In this document: positions 61,241-64,000 of the stretch, one piece after another
Layout: every line of letters begins with the position of its first letter
Numbering within the stretch: position 1 is the first letter of the stretch
Translations under genes and position numbers: made by a program
Notes under the pieces: generated by a model
Seen by the model: the letters and a program-made list of their open reading frames with translations, nothing else
The model's database searches: none
Told to the model about the DNA's origin: nothing
Source of the DNA: Acidilobaceae archaeon
Lineage (GTDB): Archaea; Thermoproteota; Thermoprotei_A; Sulfolobales; Acidilobaceae
Direction: 5' to 3'
Assembly: GCA_027037535.1 (NCBI GenBank)
Contig: JALVZQ010000005.1
Location: 1-64,000 of the forward strand
Length of the DNA stretch: 64,000 nt

Positions 61241-61777
61241 CTACATACGTATTTTACGGCCACACACAGAAATAATCTTTTTCTTCCCCCGCAGAACATC
61301 GATATGGAGCCAGCACTCGGGCAAGGGAACTTTTACAATGTGACGTGTAGTCTTAGGAGGAAACCTGCATCCTCGAAGACCAGCTTCTACGACGATACGT
61401 TTGGGTATTTGCTTGTTATCCTTCCAAGATCTAACTTCTACAATTGAGTCGTCATCATAGTCGATCAAATAAGCCGGAACATATTTAGCACCTAGCATAT
61501 TAAGAGCAGTATACCTATGATGTCCGTCGAGTATAACATACGTGACTCTATCTACTATTATGGGCTTCTTAACGTACTGATCCCTCTTAATCGATTCAAG
61601 TACTCTGCGAAGGTTATCTTCGACTATCTCTTCATGGGGTCTTAGCATATCGATCGGTACAAGGGCAAGATCTATTGTTTTATCCGAGAGCTGGAAGGAG
61701 AGTAGAATTATTCTTTTTAACTGTTGCCACAGTCCGGCATCATCATCACCTCTGCATCTATTTATCTTGGAGATCAC
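61241..61777 (-). CDS. serK: Free serine kinase (SerK family, ParB/Srx fold), 178 aa
   Basis: IDLALVPIDMLRPHEEIVEDNLRRVLESI contains the catalytic Glu region (PHEE), and YVILDGHHRYTALNMLGAKYVPAYLIDYD has the DGHHR motif; FPPKTTRHIVKVPLPE ends the domain. This pattern matches the archaeal SerK family (Thermococcus kodakarensis type), which phosphorylates free L-serine with ADP or ATP to O-phosphoserine. Directly upstream of the OPSS gene, so the operon encodes serine to cysteine. GTG start; the closeness of the TATA box suggests that a start a few codons downstream is also possible. Confidence 0.85.
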   Translation of the reverse strand: MISKINRCRGDDDAGLWQQLKRIILLSFQLSDKTIDLALVPIDMLRPHEEIVEDNLRRVLESIKRDQYVKKPIIVDRVTYVILDGHHRYTALNMLGAKYVPAYLIDYDDDSIVEVRSWKDNKQIPKRIVVEAGLRGCRFPPKTTRHIVKVPLPECWLHIDVLRGKKKIISVCGRKIRM

Positions 61778-61787
61778 GGAATCTTTA

Positions 61788-61795
61788 TAAATGTA
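61788..61795. promoter_or_regulatory. Symmetric TATA box between serK and the candidate RNA
   Basis: TTTATAAA is palindromic. On the plus strand it lies about 30 bp before the candidate RNA region (start near 61821); on the minus strand it is close to the serK start at 61777, implying a start of translation a little inside the listed ORF. Either or both could be used. Confidence 0.35.
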
Positions 61796-61828
61796 TATAC
61801 AGACTATGAAGGACTATACTTAACTATC

Positions 61829-61920
61829 CGAGGGAAGGCTCGGGCGAAACACGGCTCTTCATAGCCCCATATACCCTTACCTCCTAAGGAGGCTCAGATC
61901 ACGGCCGTGCCACCTTCATC
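61829..61920. ncRNA. Candidate structured RNA between serK and the AOR gene
   Basis: GC-rich region of nested complementarities: CCGAG (61829-61833) with CTCGG (61840-61844); CACGGC (near 61851) with GCCGTG (near 61904); CCTCC with GGAGG (near 61881-61893, TAA loop). A flanking CTATGAAGG (near 61804) can pair with CCTTCATCGCCATAG (near 61911). The coordinate of the right part may be off by one. A TATA box on the left is suitably placed. It is not identifiable as RNase P or SRP RNA. Strand undecided. Confidence 0.4.
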
Positions 61921-62064
61921 GCCATAGCGTCGATCCAACCATATGATAATCACTGTAGGATACATAATATAACTCATAATCCATCGCCCAAATCAGGAAT
62001 AGGGACTCGGCACAAAGACTATACTGCCAATATTATTTTCCTTCACCCACAAATAATTAGCCAT

Positions 62065-63933
62065 ATGGTGGATGGCAAGGTGCTCGGTTTAAAATGTAAA
62101 ATCCTACACGTTGATCTTTCCAGCGAGAAAACCTGGACGGAGATCCTAGGAGAAGATATCTGTGACAAGTTTCTAGGAGGAAAAAGCCTAGGATATTACC
62201 TCGTATATAATAGTATTTTGCCTGGAACGGACCCCTTTGACCCAGAGAACGTAATCGTTTTCTCATCAGGACTCCTCAACGCGGTAGCACCAGGCGCCAG
62301 CAAGGTATCAGTAGTATCCAAGAGCCCACTCACAGGACTCATACACGACAGCCATGCCGGCGACTTCTTCGGTCCACTGCTTCGAAAAACAGGATACAAT
62401 GCACTAGTGATAAAAGGCAAGGCGGAGAAACCAGTCTACCTATGGATAAACAATGACAAAGTAGAGATACGGAGAGCAGACCATCTCTGGGGCCTAAAAA
62501 CATCAGAGACAACAGACAAAATAAGATCAGAGACCAGCCTCTCCGCAAGCGTCGCGGCAATAGGACCAGCTGGAGAACGCTTCGTAAGGTTCGCACACAT
62601 AGCCTTCGACGTATACCGGGCTGCAGGCCGAGGAGGACTAGGAGCCGTAATGGGGAGCAAAAACCTCAAAGCAGTAGCCGTCTACGGGTCAAACCCAGTG
62701 CTAGTCAAAGACCCAGACAGGTTAAAACTCCTAAGAGACTACTGGTTCAAGCACTTCTCCGAGAGCCACCGCTACAATGAGATACGCAACTATGGTACAA
62801 CCAACGCTCTCCTATTCGCGGCACAAGCAAGCATGAGCCCCTCATATAACTTCAAGAAGCCATGGATACCGGTAGAACAAGCTGCACGCCTGAGCGGTGA
62901 CGCCGTGAAAGAAAAGGAGATCGAGGCACCATGGTTCATACACGGGAAGAGTTGCCCGATCAAATGTGCGAGATATGTCAGAGCAAAATATAAGGGAATC
63001 GAATTCGAGGTCAAACCAGAATACGAGAATCTAGGAATGCTGGGAGCTGCAACAGGCACATTCGAGCTAGACGCAGTACTATACTTCAACCTAGTAGCAG
63101 ACGAGCTAGGAGTCGACACCATCAGCGCCGGGAACACTATAGGCTGGTTCCTCGAGCTCGTAGAAGAGGGCCTCGTGAACCCAGAAGACTACGGAGTGGA
63201 AGCAAAGGGATTCGGCGACGCTGAAGCAATACTAAGACTACTAGAAGACATAGCCTATAGAAGAGGCCTCGGAGCAATACTAGCAGAAGGAGTGAAGAGA
63301 GCAAGCAGAATCCTAGGCATAGGAAAAGAAAAAGCAGTACACGTGAAAGGACTAGAAGCACCTGCCTGGGACCCAAGAGGCCGGAGAACGTACGGACTAA
63401 GCTACGCTACTGCCGACGTGGGAGCAAGCCACCTCCGAGGATGGCCAAGACCACACCAGCCGCCAACTGAGGGACCCGCTAAAGAACTCGTACCAAGCCT
63501 CATAAAAAGCAGAGACAGAGACGCACTATTAGACACACTCGGAATATGCCGGTTCGTCTCCTATCCAATGGACGCAATACAAGACTTCATAGAAGCACTA
63601 ACCGGGACAAGACCAGACGAAGAATACCTACTAAACGCTCCACGGAGAGCAGAACTACTAGCCAGAATATACGCGGTCAAAGCAGGAATGATACCAGGCA
63701 GAGACGACACAATACCACCACGATGGATGGAGCCTATACCAGAAGGCCCACTAAAAGGAGTAAAAGCATTCCTCGACTGGAACGACTTCAAAGAAGCACT
63801 AAAAGAATACTACAAGTTGAGAAACTGGGATCCCGAAACAGGACTACCAACACCAAAAGCAGCAGAAGAACTAGACCTACCAGAACTCATATCCGATATA
63901 GAAATATTACAATCAATGCTATTAACTAAATAA
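62065..63933 (+). CDS. aor: Tungsten-containing aldehyde:ferredoxin oxidoreductase family enzyme, 622 aa
   Basis: The N-terminal pattern KILHVDLSSEKTWTEIL, FLGGKSLGYYLV and SGLLNAVAPGASKVSVVSKSPLTGLIHDSHAGDFFG is that of AOR-family domain 1 (pterin-binding). RAAGRGGLGAVMGSKNLKAVAV, the canonical AOR motif, follows. The cluster cysteines are CPIKCARYV (about residue 300) and DTLGICRFVSYPMDAI (about 490). Binds W-bis-pyranopterin and one [4Fe-4S] cluster. Oxidises aldehydes from amino acid fermentation to acids with ferredoxin. Which of the AOR, FOR or WOR subgroups it belongs to is undecided. Monocistronic; T-rich terminator follows. Confidence 0.9.
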   Translation: MVDGKVLGLKCKILHVDLSSEKTWTEILGEDICDKFLGGKSLGYYLVYNSILPGTDPFDPENVIVFSSGLLNAVAPGASKVSVVSKSPLTGLIHDSHAGDFFGPLLRKTGYNALVIKGKAEKPVYLWINNDKVEIRRADHLWGLKTSETTDKIRSETSLSASVAAIGPAGERFVRFAHIAFDVYRAAGRGGLGAVMGSKNLKAVAVYGSNPVLVKDPDRLKLLRDYWFKHFSESHRYNEIRNYGTTNALLFAAQASMSPSYNFKKPWIPVEQAARLSGDAVKEKEIEAPWFIHGKSCPIKCARYVRAKYKGIEFEVKPEYENLGMLGAATGTFELDAVLYFNLVADELGVDTISAGNTIGWFLELVEEGLVNPEDYGVEAKGFGDAEAILRLLEDIAYRRGLGAILAEGVKRASRILGIGKEKAVHVKGLEAPAWDPRGRRTYGLSYATADVGASHLRGWPRPHQPPTEGPAKELVPSLIKSRDRDALLDTLGICRFVSYPMDAIQDFIEALTGTRPDEEYLLNAPRRAELLARIYAVKAGMIPGRDDTIPPRWMEPIPEGPLKGVKAFLDWNDFKEALKEYYKLRNWDPETGLPTPKAAEELDLPELISDIEILQSMLLTK

Positions 63934-63939
63934 TCTAAA

Positions 63940-63966
63940 ATTCTATTTTATTCCGTTTTTTATTTA
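63940..63966 (+). terminator. T-rich terminator downstream of the AOR gene
   Basis: TTCTATTTTATTCCGTTTTTTATTTATT follows the TAA at 63933 (quoted in part: TTCCGTTTTTTATTT). Archaeal intrinsic termination needs only such a T tract. Confidence 0.5.
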
Positions 63967-64000
63967 TTAATGATAAAATGCACTTATTTGACATTAGTCT

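Noticed and set aside
61829-61920. RNase P RNA or SRP RNA
   Set aside because: GAGGGAAGG faintly resembles a conserved RNase P element, but the region is too short and other conserved blocks were not found.
1-64000. CRISPR array, tRNA/rRNA genes, insertion sequences or integrase
   Set aside because: No regularly spaced repeats, no T-loop consensus with cloverleaf in intergenic DNA, and no transposase or recombinase domains were seen by eye.

Overview
The window looks like a chromosomal segment of a hyperthermophilic crenarchaeon, most likely of the order Desulfurococcales. Supporting signs are AGA/AGG and ATA-rich codon use, TATA-box promoters with very short leaders, frequent GTG/TTG starts, GAGGTGA-type ribosome binding sites, and a typical gene set: an AOR-family tungsten enzyme resembling glyceraldehyde-3-phosphate:ferredoxin oxidoreductase, a second AOR paralogue, GatCAB, O-phosphoserine sulfhydrylase with a SerK-type kinase, archaeosine synthesis proteins, and beta-RFAP synthase. 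The species assignment is inference. No tRNA, rRNA, CRISPR array, insertion sequence or integrase was recognised by eye.

Layout. 0-5 kb: the tail of a eukaryotic-type protein kinase, membrane and acidic orphans, and a winged-helix regulator divergent from two tiny related proteins. 5-8 kb: a CBS-pair protein followed by a cysteine-type formate dehydrogenase-like molybdo/tungsto-enzyme. 8-15 kb: an operon for two very large secreted proteins. 15-18 kb: a DJ-1/PfpI protein and an ATPase plus small partner pair that resembles anti-mobile-element modules. 18-22 kb: an aldolase/PfkB kinase operon and an amino-acid permease fused to a nucleotidyltransferase domain. 22-29 kb: surface and membrane proteins, a flavin reductase-like protein, a PH/SHOCT protein and an ICMT-like methyltransferase. 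28.8-32 kb: gatC-gatA-gatB. 32-37 kb: an ECF vitamin-type transporter (T, fused A, S) with a 20-bp operator-like palindrome, then a TAXI receptor plus DUF1850 protein without a TRAP permease. 38-43 kb: GAPOR-like oxidoreductase, CBS protein, FGGY kinase, cation/proton antiporter. 43-50 kb: a 54-residue chromatin-type protein, a secreted protein with no usual start codon, an ornithine cyclodeaminase-family enzyme, a TrkA-C membrane protein and a radical SAM protein. 50-54 kb: a DUF1464 kinase-like protein, beta-RFAP synthase and three unrecognised proteins. 54-58.6 kb: the RaSEA/ArcS archaeosine pair and a YhhQ-type 7-deazaguanine transporter, separated by a second ATPase plus nuclease-like pair. 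58.7-64 kb: a CxxC protein, an ASCH protein, the SerK/OPSS cysteine operon and an AOR.

How the genes work together. The clearest functional units are: phosphorylation of free serine followed by sulfhydrylation to cysteine (SerK, OPSS); preQ0/preQ1-type precursor uptake and archaeosine formation in tRNA (transporter, ArcS, RaSEA); tRNA-dependent amidation (GatCAB); ferredoxin-linked aldehyde, formate and GAP oxidation (two AOR-family enzymes and an FDH); and energy-coupled vitamin uptake (ECF cassette). The most likely undescribed systems are the two ATPase/small-partner pairs at 15.9-17.7 kb and 55.6-57.7 kb, the permease-nucleotidyltransferase fusion at 20.2 kb, and three GC-rich hairpin-bearing intergenic stretches (about 51.2, 59.8 and 61.85 kb) that look like non-coding RNAs.
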